From: Desulfobacterales bacterium
GTDB lineage: Bacteria; Desulfobacterota; Desulfobacteria; Desulfobacterales; JANQIE01
NCBI GenBank assembly: GCA_028282295.1
Contig: JANQIE010000071.1
Span: forward strand, 1-64,000
Reading direction: 5' to 3'
Length of the DNA stretch: 64,000 nucleotides
Shown: positions 9,459-17,568 of the stretch, one piece after another
Numbering within the stretch: position 1 is the first letter of the stretch
How the letters are laid out: each line of letters opens with the position of its first letter
Translations under genes and position numbers: made by a program
The notes under the pieces: generated by a model
Databases searched by the model: none
Told to the model about the DNA's origin: nothing
What the model saw: only the letters and a program-made list of their open reading frames with translations

Positions 9459-10598
9459 TTACCAGTACGTCCGGATAACTGCGAAAATGGAGTCGAACAG
9501 AATTATCAGAAAAATGCTGGTCACCACCGCCGAGGTGGCGGCATTGCCGACGCTCGATGCGCCGCCACGGGCCTGGAAGCCGCGCAGACACCCGACCCAG
9601 GCGATGATCACCGCAAACACCGCGCTTTTGGACAGTCCCCACAACACTTCGAACAGCGTGAGGCTTTCAAGGGTTTTGCTCATGTAGGTCGTCGCGGTCA
9701 GGTCCAGCATGAACACCCCCACCACCAATCCGCCGAAGATGGCAAACAGATCGGCAATCAGGGTCAGGATCGGCACCACGATAAGAGCGGCCACGATCCG
9801 GGGAATCGCCAGAAACAGGGTGGGGTTGAAGCCCATGCTGAACAGGGCGTCGACCTCCTCGTTGATTTTCATGGTGCCGATTTCCGCGGCAAACGCGCTG
9901 CCGGAACGGCCGGACACGACTATGGCGGTCATGATGGGCCCCAATTCCGACACCATGCTCAGGGCCACCAGCGAGGCCACGTAGACATTGGCGCCGAACT
10001 GCCGCAACTGCACGGACGAGACAAACGCGATGATCAGGCCCATCAGAAAGCTGATCAGGGCGACAATCGGGATGGCGTCGACGCCGGTTTTTTCCATGTG
10101 GTCAAACGCGTCATCCTTGCGGAATGCGCGCGGATGCGCGAATACATGCAAAAAGCAAAGGATCACTGAACCCAGAAAGGAGATCATGTAACGCAAATGG
10201 TCGGCGTTGCGAATGGTGGCATCGCCCAGACGGATCAGGAGATTGTGGCGTTTGCGCCGTTGCGGCAGCTCGCAGCCGGGCAAGCCTTCAAAATCGGCCA
10301 GCTTCAGGATGGCCCGGATTTTGGGGGATGCTTTGGTCAGGGTGATCTGCCGGTTGGATGTTGTGAAGAGATCCTTCAGGTTGTTCAGCAAAAGAGCGCC
10401 GAAATCGTCCAGGTAGTCAACCTGCTCCAAATCGACGGTAAGGTGGGTCTGCTTTTTCAAACGGCGGTCGGCATGCAGCTTTTTGAACAAACGGCCGGTG
10501 TTGTCGACGTCCAGATGGCCGCTGAGCACCAGGACGGCTTTGCCCGCCCCTTGGGGTTGAAGGTTGTAGGTGCATGCCGTTTGTGAGTTTGAAATCAT
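9459..10598 (-). CDS. mlaE: MlaE-type permease with fused N-terminal STAS domain
   Basis: Residues about 15-105 form a STAS (MlaB-like) domain (VLVLSGHLDVDNTGRLF, DLEQVDYLDDFGALLL); the rest is an MlaE permease (DAIPIVALISFLMGLIIAFVSSVQLRQFG, SELGPIMTAIVVSGRSGSAFAAEIGTM, EEVDALFSMGFNP). In E. coli the STAS protein MlaB is separate; the fusion is common in other phyla. I start at ATG 10598 (MISNSQTAC), because the longer ORF-track start at 10640 reads MGRAHQNE out of the GGTGGGCACGGCCCACC intergenic palindrome. It is the first gene of the four-gene operon mlaE-mlaF-mlaD-lipoprotein, transcribed leftward. Confidence 0.93.
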   Translation of the reverse strand: MISNSQTACTYNLQPQGAGKAVLVLSGHLDVDNTGRLFKKLHADRRLKKQTHLTVDLEQVDYLDDFGALLLNNLKDLFTTSNRQITLTKASPKIRAILKLADFEGLPGCELPQRRKRHNLLIRLGDATIRNADHLRYMISFLGSVILCFLHVFAHPRAFRKDDAFDHMEKTGVDAIPIVALISFLMGLIIAFVSSVQLRQFGANVYVASLVALSMVSELGPIMTAIVVSGRSGSAFAAEIGTMKINEEVDALFSMGFNPTLFLAIPRIVAALIVVPILTLIADLFAIFGGLVVGVFMLDLTATTYMSKTLESLTLFEVLWGLSKSAVFAVIIAWVGCLRGFQARGGASSVGNAATSAVVTSIFLIILFDSIFAVIRTYW

Positions 10599-10624
10599 AC
10601 CTGCTTTCACAAGTAGTTCATTTT

Positions 10625-10682
10625 GGTGGGCACGGCCCACCCTACAGTCTGGTGCTGGCAGGCAGGGTGGGCCGTGCGCACG
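10625..10682. repeat. Paired GGTGGGCACGGCCCACC palindromes
   Basis: Two inverted copies of the same GC-rich motif (GGTGGGCACGGCCCACC at 10625 and GCAGGGTGGGCCGTGCGCA at 10662) flank a 20-bp spacer. Related copies lie at 3332-3350 and 17421-17470. It is just upstream of the mlaE homologue. Confidence 0.75.
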
Positions 10683-10909
10683 TGGACCATTTCCAAATGC
10701 GGTCGCCCTGGATGTTGTTGGTGATTCGGTTGCGTTACTCAGGCCGACATGGTATGAGCCGCGTTAAAAAATACGCGGGGCCGAATACCGGCTTTTGTGT
10801 TGAATTGAGAATGAAGAATTGAGCATTAAAAAATAAGGTCTGCGTTCATTTTATAACGACATTCATCCACAATTCTTAATTTTTAGTTCGTAATTCTTAA
10901 TTTACATGA

Positions 10910-11101
10910 TCAGCCACCGCGCGTGCAGGAAACGCATCGCACGAGGCTGGCGTGGATCCGATCAAGCGTGGAACAGGAGTCGGCACATTTCGGGAATTGC
11001 TTGGCGTGGTTTTCACATTTTTTACATGGGCTTTTGACGAGGTAGCCGACTTCAAAATCGTATTTGTGTTTGAATTGATATTTACGCGTATCGTATTGCA
11101 C
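10910..11101 (-). CDS. Small Cys-rich protein, possible zinc binder
   Basis: A 63-residue ORF with GTG start at 11101 preceded by CCAGGA about nine bases upstream. Six cysteines fall in a regular pattern: SPCKKCENH, FPKCADSC and VRCVSC, i.e. CxxC, CxxxC and CxxC, which is unlikely by chance in a spurious frame and suggests metal binding or disulfides. The N-terminus (YQFKHKYDFEVGYLVK) is polar with no signal peptide. I do not recognise the family. It sits alone in a 780-bp gap between the mla operon and the DUF2760 gene. A longer overlapping frame (10897-11196) lacks such features. Confidence 0.45.
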   Translation of the reverse strand: MQYDTRKYQFKHKYDFEVGYLVKSPCKKCENHAKQFPKCADSCSTLDRIHASLVRCVSCTRGG

Positions 11102-11378
11102 GGGTGTTGTTCCTGGTTGCGGCCGGATGCGATTCGGGTATAAATACGTCGTTCTGCCAGCCTTGGTCGTTGATGGTAAGGGCTCTTGTCAATCACTTAA
11201 TAATGGTTAGCATAACCACTTGACGTTCACAAGCAAAACTCAATCAATGTTATCAACCCAAAACTGTAGAGCGGCGTCCCGCCGCGATCTGCATCGGTTA
11301 TTACGTTTTTAATCGGAGCGGGACGCCGCTCCTGCAATGGCATTGAGTTTTTAATTACGATTCAAAAGGGGAGAAGAG
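11102..11378. other. Repeat-containing intergenic region upstream of the DUF2760 gene
   Basis: No gene seen. It holds one copy of the GGAGCGGCGTCCCGCC hairpin family (listed separately) followed by the flank CATTGAGTTTTTAATT that recurs next to other copies. The adjoining stretch 10683-10909 is AT-rich with short direct repeats of AATTCTTAATTT and no gene. Confidence 0.6.
11264..11336. repeat. Inverted repeat, GGAGCGGCGTCCCGCC hairpin family
   Basis: Arms CTGTAGAGCGGCGTCCCGCC and its imperfect complement GCGGGACGCCGCTCCTGCA are separated by an AT-rich loop of about 35 bp. Similar elements occur at 36856, 42925 and 54786. Confidence 0.8.
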
Positions 11379-12149
11379 ATGGAGCTACACCGGAGGTTAG
11401 CGCGTCGCGCATTGGCCCGCATTGTTTTTTTCAATATGTTGACCGCCGGCTTGGCCGGTGGTGCCTGTTTTTTCGCGTTGGCTTTTTTAGGGGAGCAAAC
11501 GGCCGGCTTAAGCGCTTACCATGACACGTTTGCCGAGGTAAAAGCGATCAAGGAGTCGGTCGCGATGATGCAAGGTCAATTCTGGCGGCTGGTCGTGCCG
11601 GTCATTGTCGCGTCATTTCTCCTTCTGGGGCTGATTCAATGGGCCTTTGCCAGGGGCGGTTTCAAGAAACTGGCGACATCCGCCAAGCCTTCCACAAAAA
11701 AATCCGGGAAACCCAAAGCCACCCCCAAACCACAACCCGCCGAGAATCGCGCTGAACGCAAGAACATCGAGCGCCGCACGTTTTTACATCTTTTGGCAGT
11801 GTTGCAGCGCGAGGGCCGAATGATCGATTTTTTTACCGAAGATCTTGACGCTTATGAAGATGCACAGATCGGCGCGGCGGTTCGCAGTATTCAGCAGAGT
11901 TGCCGCAAAACCCTCAAGAAATACATTAACCCCGTGGCGGTGGTCGCGGAGCAGGAGGGGGAGACGATTTCGATTCCCAAGGGCTTTGATCCGAACGCGG
12001 TCCGCTTGACCGGCAAGGTCACTGGTGAGCCGCCCTTTGAGGGGATTGTGCGCCATTGCGGCTGGAAAGCCCGCAAATTTGAACTGCCGCGTCTGACCGC
12101 GACGGACGATCCGAGCATTATTGCCCCGGCCGAGATCGAAGTAAAATAA
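11379..12149 (+). CDS. DUF2760 domain membrane protein
   Basis: 256 residues. Two transmembrane segments (about 14-36 and 65-88), then a Lys/Pro-rich linker (about 95-125), then a soluble C-terminal DUF2760 domain beginning HLLAVLQREGRMIDFFTEDL and DAQIGAAVRSIQQSCRKTLKKYI. DUF2760 proteins have no established biochemical role but are repeatedly found next to divergent Hsp70 genes in delta-proteobacteria, as here (10-bp gap to the Hsp70 gene). A role as membrane anchor or co-factor of that chaperone is inference. The start follows GGGGAGAAGAG. Confidence 0.85.
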   Translation: MELHRRLARRALARIVFFNMLTAGLAGGACFFALAFLGEQTAGLSAYHDTFAEVKAIKESVAMMQGQFWRLVVPVIVASFLLLGLIQWAFARGGFKKLATSAKPSTKKSGKPKATPKPQPAENRAERKNIERRTFLHLLAVLQREGRMIDFFTEDLDAYEDAQIGAAVRSIQQSCRKTLKKYINPVAVVAEQEGETISIPKGFDPNAVRLTGKVTGEPPFEGIVRHCGWKARKFELPRLTATDDPSIIAPAEIEVK

Positions 12150-12159
12150 TCAAATTTAA

Positions 12160-14946
12160 ATGGGGGGAAATTTGGAACTACAGGACAAGCACTACATCAT
12201 CGGCATCGACCTGGGTACCACGAACTCGGCCCTGGCGTATGTCGATTTGAAAGCCGAAACGCAGCCGCCAAAAATCAAACTGTTCAAGATTCCCCAACTC
12301 ACCGGGCCGGGCGAATTTGCGCGCCGCTCGGTCCTGCCTTCCTTTCTCTACATTCCGGGCACCTACGACATGACCCGGGAAGCATTCGCGCATCCGTGGC
12401 CCAAGTCCGAAGACTATTTTGCCGGCGTCCTGGCCCGCGATCAGGGCGCCAAGGTGCCCGACCGTCTGGTGGCGTCGGCGAAAAGCTGGCTGTGTCATCC
12501 CAACGTCGATCATCTCGCCCGGCTGTTACCCTGGGGGAGCGACGACGAGGTCTACAAGGTGTCGCCGGTCCAGGCCACGGCCGCTTACCTGGAGCATATC
12601 AAGAAGGCCTGGAACGGTCTCCAGAAAGATGAGGATGGGCAGTTTTTGGAAAATCAGATCGTCATCATCACGGTACCGGCGTCGTTCGACGAGGTGGCCC
12701 GCGATCTGACTCTGAAGGCGGCCAATCTGGCCGGTTTGACGGATGTCATTTTACTGGAAGAGCCGCTGGCGGCGTTTTACAGTTGGCTGATCAAGCATGA
12801 AAAGAACTGGAGCGATTTTGTCCAACCGAACGAATTGATTTTGATTTGTGATGTGGGCGGCGGCACCACCGACTTTACCTTGATCTCCCTGCAGGCGGTG
12901 GCCGGCGGCAGCCCGCGTTTTGAACGGATCGCGGTGGGCAATCATCTGATTCTCGGAGGAGACAATATCGACATTGCCCTGGCGCGTCACGTCGAAGCAG
13001 GACTTAACCGCCGACAACCTTTGGGGCCTAATCGCTGGAAAGCCCTTTGCCATCAGTGTCGTCAGGCCAAGGAAGTCATTCTGGACGGTCAGGCCGATAC
13101 CCATAAGATAACCCTGGTCGGTGAAGGCAGTAAATTGATCGCCGGCACCATCTCCGCGGATCTGGATCGCGCCGCCGTGGAACGGATTGTGACGGAGCAG
13201 TTTTTTCCGCTGGTTGCACCGGATGCGCCGCCGCTGCAAAGCGAACCGGGCGACACGGCCCAGGGCGGTTTACCTTACGAAGCCCAATCCGCCGTGACGC
13301 AGCATATCGGCCGGTTTCTGGAACAGCACCGCCAGGACGTGCAAACCTTTTTGAACCGCGATGAACCGCAGCCGGATTTCATTTTGTTCAACGGCGGATC
13401 GCTGAAATCAGATCTTGTGCAGGAAAATATCCGTGCATCGATACGTAAATGGTTCGGGCAGCCTGATGCGCAAATGCCCCGCATCCTGCCGAATCCCGAA
13501 CCGGATCTGGCGGTTGCCTTGGGTGCGGCCTACTATGGTCTGGTGAAAACCGGCCGGGGGGTGCGGGTCGGCAGCGGCAGCCCGCGGTCGTATTATTTGG
13601 GCATCGAACAGGACCAAGGCCGGGACGAAGCCCGGGCGATTTGTCTGGTGGAACGGGGGCTGGATGAGGGGACGTCAATTGAATTGGAAGAAAGGGATTT
13701 TGAAGTCCTGACCAATCAGCCGGTCAGTTTCCAGCTTTTCAGCTCCAGTTTCCGGACCGGGGACCGCAGCGGAGATGTTGTGGCCGTGGATGACACCTTC
13801 AGCAGCCTGCCGCCGATTCAAACGGTGGTACAATTCGGCCGGAAGGGGACGCAAAGCCGGTTGCCGGTGCACGTTGAAGCCCAATACACCGAAATGGGGA
13901 CGCTGGGATTATGGTGTCGTTCATTGGCCAGCACCCACCGCTGGCAGTTGCAGTTTCAATTGCGCAAAATGCCGGCGGCCGGCGCACCGGTGATGGAACA
14001 GGCGGTGTTTGACGATGCCGTCCTGGACGCGGTCAAACGGACCGTTCACAAGGCATTCGATTCGCTCGACAAAGATGACCTGACCGGGTTGACCAAAACC
14101 ATTGCGCGGCAAGTGGAGATGCCCAAGGAAAAATGGCCCCTGGGGTTTGTGCGCCAACTGGCCGATCTGCTGATCGAGCTGCGCGCGGTGCGCAAACGCT
14201 CGGCCCTGCACGAAAGCCGCTGGATGAATTTAACCGGCTATTGCATGCGGCCCGGCTTCGGCGACGGCTTTGACGCCCAACGGTTGCGGCAAATCTGGAA
14301 ATTGCACGCCCAGGGCCCGGTGCATGCCAAGCAGGCCCAGGTGCGCAGTGAATGGTGGACCCTCTGGCGGCGGCTGGCCGGCGGGCTGAACCCCGGCCAG
14401 CAGCGTCAGTTTTCGCAGGAGGCCGGTTTGCTGCTGCAACCGAAAAAGGGCGATAAAGCCAAACTTCCGGCGCAGGAACAACTGGAAATCTGGATGGCCC
14501 TGGCCAACATGGAGCGGCTCTATGTCAAGGACAAAATCCGCTGGGGCCGCTATTTTCTGCAACAGATCAAACCGAAAAAATGCAAGCCCCAGCAACTCTT
14601 GTCGCTGGCCCGCCTGGGAGCACGGGAGTTGCTTTACGGTCCCGTGGACCGGGTGATTGGGCCGGATGAAGCCCAAAAGTGGCTGGATACCCTCATGACT
14701 GCGGGTTGGCGCAATCCCAAGCCGGTCGGCCTGGCCCTGGCCCAGTTGGCGCGCAAAACCGGCGACCGTATCCGTGACGTCGATCCGGCTACGGCCGAAA
14801 AAGCGCTGGCGTGGTTGCAAGGCAACGATCTGGAAGCGCCGTACGGCAAATTCATCACCGAGGTCATTCAGGTTGAAAGGCAGGAAGAAGACGCCCGTTT
14901 CGGCGAAGCGCTGCCCAGCGGGATTGTGTTGAAATCTGAAACTTGA
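12160..14946 (+). CDS. Divergent Hsp70 family protein
   Basis: 928 residues. The N-terminal half is an Hsp70/actin-fold ATPase: phosphate 1 loop IIGIDLGTTNSALAYVD (about 13), DVGGGTTDFTLISL (phosphate 2, about 230), EEPLAAFYSWL, and FILFNGGSLKSDLVQ for the adenosine site. The region after about 560 does not resemble the DnaK substrate domain plus lid; it is Trp/Arg-rich and helical (NPGQQRQFSQEAGLLL, WRNPKPVGLALAQLARKTGDR) and seems lineage-specific. Such proteins pair with DUF2760 proteins, as seen just upstream. Start choice is uncertain: ATG 12160 has a poor ribosome site, while TTG 12172 sits behind GGGGGGA and would remove only MGGN. It is not the housekeeping dnaK, since no grpE or dnaJ is nearby. 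Confidence 0.92.
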   Translation: MGGNLELQDKHYIIGIDLGTTNSALAYVDLKAETQPPKIKLFKIPQLTGPGEFARRSVLPSFLYIPGTYDMTREAFAHPWPKSEDYFAGVLARDQGAKVPDRLVASAKSWLCHPNVDHLARLLPWGSDDEVYKVSPVQATAAYLEHIKKAWNGLQKDEDGQFLENQIVIITVPASFDEVARDLTLKAANLAGLTDVILLEEPLAAFYSWLIKHEKNWSDFVQPNELILICDVGGGTTDFTLISLQAVAGGSPRFERIAVGNHLILGGDNIDIALARHVEAGLNRRQPLGPNRWKALCHQCRQAKEVILDGQADTHKITLVGEGSKLIAGTISADLDRAAVERIVTEQFFPLVAPDAPPLQSEPGDTAQGGLPYEAQSAVTQHIGRFLEQHRQDVQTFLNRDEPQPDFILFNGGSLKSDLVQENIRASIRKWFGQPDAQMPRILPNPEPDLAVALGAAYYGLVKTGRGVRVGSGSPRSYYLGIEQDQGRDEARAICLVERGLDEGTSIELEERDFEVLTNQPVSFQLFSSSFRTGDRSGDVVAVDDTFSSLPPIQTVVQFGRKGTQSRLPVHVEAQYTEMGTLGLWCRSLASTHRWQLQFQLRKMPAAGAPVMEQAVFDDAVLDAVKRTVHKAFDSLDKDDLTGLTKTIARQVEMPKEKWPLGFVRQLADLLIELRAVRKRSALHESRWMNLTGYCMRPGFGDGFDAQRLRQIWKLHAQGPVHAKQAQVRSEWWTLWRRLAGGLNPGQQRQFSQEAGLLLQPKKGDKAKLPAQEQLEIWMALANMERLYVKDKIRWGRYFLQQIKPKKCKPQQLLSLARLGARELLYGPVDRVIGPDEAQKWLDTLMTAGWRNPKPVGLALAQLARKTGDRIRDVDPATAEKALAWLQGNDLEAPYGKFITEVIQVERQEEDARFGEALPSGIVLKSET

Positions 14947-14972
14947 AGTTCGATGAAAAGAACCGGTGAGTT

Positions 14973-15046
14973 TCGCGCAGAGGCGCAGAGTTCGCTGAGG
15001 GCGTAAAAAAATAAAAACTCTCTGCGAGTTCTGCGCCTTTGCGCGA
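14973..15046. terminator. Long hairpin between convergent Hsp70 and acyl-CoA ligase genes
   Basis: Two 27-nt arms (TCGCGCAGAGGCGCAGAG... and ...CTGCGCCTTTGCGCGA) are complementary with about four mismatches and enclose a 20-nt A-rich loop. Its place between two converging genes suggests a bidirectional transcription end; it may also be a dispersed repeat. Confidence 0.5.
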
Positions 15047-15096
15047 GCCCCAAGTATCCAGATTTACCCCGAGTTTCAAGTTTCAAATTTCCAGTT

Positions 15097-17259
15097 TCAA
15101 GTTTCCAGGAAACAGCGGTACCGGTGCATGCGGGCCAAAGCTTTGACGGCGCGTTCGGGGGTTTCGTAAAAGATGCCTTTGTATTTGCGATCCTCGATGC
15201 GGTAGACCGTCTGGGAATGTGCGTCGGTGAGCAGGCTGACGCCGATGACCGGCTTTTCGTAGGTTTCCATTAGTTCGGTTAGCTGCTCGATCCATTGTTG
15301 TTCATGCGACGCCAAAAACGCATTGGCCTTGTCGAGAAATTCGCGGGTGTACGTCGGGTCGGCCTGGGCCACCGATTCGGTGAGGCGCTCCAGCAGGATG
15401 CGCCGTCCCAGAATGCCCAAGTTGATCACCGCGTCGCATTGGTCCCACTGCAGCAAGTTTTCGAGCACGGTCAGCGGGATGGCCGGATCGAACTCGCCCA
15501 CAATGTCGATGGGATTGGCCCGGCTCCAGTACGGCGGCAGGATTTTATCGATGGTTGTGACGATATTGTCCGCCAGCAGCGGCACATCCAGGCCGTACCG
15601 GGCGCACAGGTCCGCCGTGACCACCCCCCAGCCGCCGCCAAGGGTCATGATCGCGATCCGGTTGCCGGCGGGCAGCGGCAGGGATGAAAAGGCGGCCGAC
15701 AAATCCAACAGATCCATGGGTTGTTCAACCTTGATGATGCCGGCTTGACGGCAGACCGCCTCGAAAACCGCGGTATCGGTGCTCATGGCGCCGGTATGAC
15801 TGGCCGCGGCACGGTTGCCGGGCGTGCTTTGCCCGCCTTTGAGCAGGATGATCGGTTTTTGGGCGCTGACCCGGCGCGCGCTTTCATAGAAGCGGCGCCC
15901 GTTTTTCACACTCTCCACGTAAAGCATGACGGTGCGGGTTTGGGTATCGACTTCAAAGGCTTCCAGGTAATCCTCGATGGTGATCATGGCTTCGTTGCCG
16001 CTGCCGGCAAAGGCGCGGATGCCGATCCCCTGTTGTTCGGCAAACGCCAGTAGCTGCGTTCCCATGTTGCCGGATTGGGCCACCATGGCGGTGGAGCCGG
16101 CCAGGGGACGTACGTGGCTGCCGGTACAGTAAAGCTGCCGGTGCGGGTTGCAGATCCCCATGGTATTCGGCCCTAGGATTAGGAGTTGCTTTTGGCGGGC
16201 CAGCGCTATCAGCCGCTGTTCAAGTTTTTTGCCGGCCTCGCCGGTTTCACCAAAGCCTGAGCTGATCAGGACCATGTAGCGGATTTTTTTGGCGGCCAGG
16301 TGGGGGATCAGGTCCGTTACCCCTTGAGCCGGGACGGTGACCACCGCAAGATCGATGGTGTCGTCGATGTCGTTGACCGATTTATAAACCTTGCGCCCGG
16401 CAATGGTCCCCCCTTTGGGGTTCACCAGATAGATCGGTCCCGCAAACCCGCTGCCGGCGGTAATGGTGAACAGCATGTGACCCCATTTGCCGAATTGGCC
16501 CGAGGCGCCGACAAAAGCGATGGACCGCGGATGGAAGAGGGCGCCCAGCGCGTTTATATCGACCGAGGGCGTCGCCGAAGTCTCACCGGCAGCAGGGGGA
16601 TTCCGGACAACCAGCGCGTCGACGGCGACAACCTCGCCGGTCGGACGAACGATGAGCGGGTTGATGTCGATTTCAGCCACATCCGGTTGGGTTTCAGCGA
16701 TGTGGGCCAGTTGCCGCAGGATGTCGACCAGCGCTGTACGCCTGACAGGGGGCTCGCCGCGAAAGGCGTCCAATAGTTTTTGCGCCCGGATTTCGGCGAG
16801 CATGTTTTCAGCGTCTTTCCTGGTCAGTGGGGCCAACCGAAAGGTGACGTCGGCCAGTGCTTCGGTCAGGGTGCCGCCCAGACCAAACATGATCACCGGG
16901 CCGAACTGGGGATCGCGGAACATTCCGGCAACAAACTCCCGTTGACCGGTCAAATGCGGTTGAATCAGATAATTTTCCAATGCATTGCCGGCATCGGTTT
17001 GCAAGGCGTCGCAGGCCGTTTCGACGGCGGTTGCGTCGGGCAGGTTCAGATGCACCAGGCCACGCTCGGTTTTATGCAGCAGGGTTGCGCCGTTGGCTTT
17101 CAGGGCAACGGGAAAACCGATTTTCCGGGCCGCGGCGACTGCGCCGGTTTTGGTTGGGGCTGTGATTTCGCGAATCACCGGAATACCGAAACTATCCAGC
17201 AAGGCTTTGGAAGCTGCTTCCGACAAAGCGCCTCGGGGTGGGGTGGGCGTGGAGGGCAT
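15097..17259 (-). CDS. Acyl/acetyl-CoA ligase (ADP-forming), fused beta-alpha type
   Basis: About 720 residues. The enzyme class converts acyl-CoA + ADP + Pi to acid + ATP + CoA (or the reverse). The N-terminal third is an ATP-grasp domain (ARKIGFPVALKANGATLLHKT, GPVIMFGLGGTLTEALAD, EIDINPLIV); the rest is a CoA-binding Rossmann domain (FVGASGQFGKWGHM, LGPNTMGICNP) and succinyl-CoA ligase-like domains with the phosphohistidine stretch AAASHTGAMSTD and MTLGGGWGVV. The beta part precedes the alpha part, the reverse of many fused enzymes. No acetyltransferase domain is attached. I prefer ATG 17259 (MPSTPTPP), which follows GAGGAGTTCAGAAGAGT; the longer start at 17307 has no ribosome site. It may complement acs (38 kb) in acetate metabolism. 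Confidence 0.9.
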   Translation of the reverse strand: MPSTPTPPRGALSEAASKALLDSFGIPVIREITAPTKTGAVAAARKIGFPVALKANGATLLHKTERGLVHLNLPDATAVETACDALQTDAGNALENYLIQPHLTGQREFVAGMFRDPQFGPVIMFGLGGTLTEALADVTFRLAPLTRKDAENMLAEIRAQKLLDAFRGEPPVRRTALVDILRQLAHIAETQPDVAEIDINPLIVRPTGEVVAVDALVVRNPPAAGETSATPSVDINALGALFHPRSIAFVGASGQFGKWGHMLFTITAGSGFAGPIYLVNPKGGTIAGRKVYKSVNDIDDTIDLAVVTVPAQGVTDLIPHLAAKKIRYMVLISSGFGETGEAGKKLEQRLIALARQKQLLILGPNTMGICNPHRQLYCTGSHVRPLAGSTAMVAQSGNMGTQLLAFAEQQGIGIRAFAGSGNEAMITIEDYLEAFEVDTQTRTVMLYVESVKNGRRFYESARRVSAQKPIILLKGGQSTPGNRAAASHTGAMSTDTAVFEAVCRQAGIIKVEQPMDLLDLSAAFSSLPLPAGNRIAIMTLGGGWGVVTADLCARYGLDVPLLADNIVTTIDKILPPYWSRANPIDIVGEFDPAIPLTVLENLLQWDQCDAVINLGILGRRILLERLTESVAQADPTYTREFLDKANAFLASHEQQWIEQLTELMETYEKPVIGVSLLTDAHSQTVYRIEDRKYKGIFYETPERAVKALARMHRYRCFLET

Positions 17260-17568
17260 ACTCTTCTGAACTCCTCTTTGTTCGTTTTTTAAATCGTTAT
17301 CATTCAATTGAGTTGGCCTTCGGGGTCACGCCAGAACTAACAAATCCTTTTTCCGATAGCAAGTATTGCGGATGGCAGGGTAACCGCATTTGGAAATTTA
17401 GAGCGCAAATCCAGTTAAAACAGCCCTACCCGGCGACACTATCAGCGGGTAGGGTGGGCCATGCCCACCAACTGTTGATAATGAATTTAAAAAAATCAGC
17501 CGAACAGCCGATCTACCTCATAGCCTGTTTTTCAGGACAACTGTCGAGGTGCGCCCATTGTTAAACCG
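17260..17568. other. Divergent intergenic region with a palindromic repeat
   Basis: No gene seen. An inverted repeat at about 17421-17470 (GCCCTACCCGG ... GCGGGTAGGGTGGGCC ATGCCCACC) belongs to the GGTGGGCACGGCCCACC family. Promoters for the ligase and the cyclase fusion must lie here. Confidence 0.6.
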
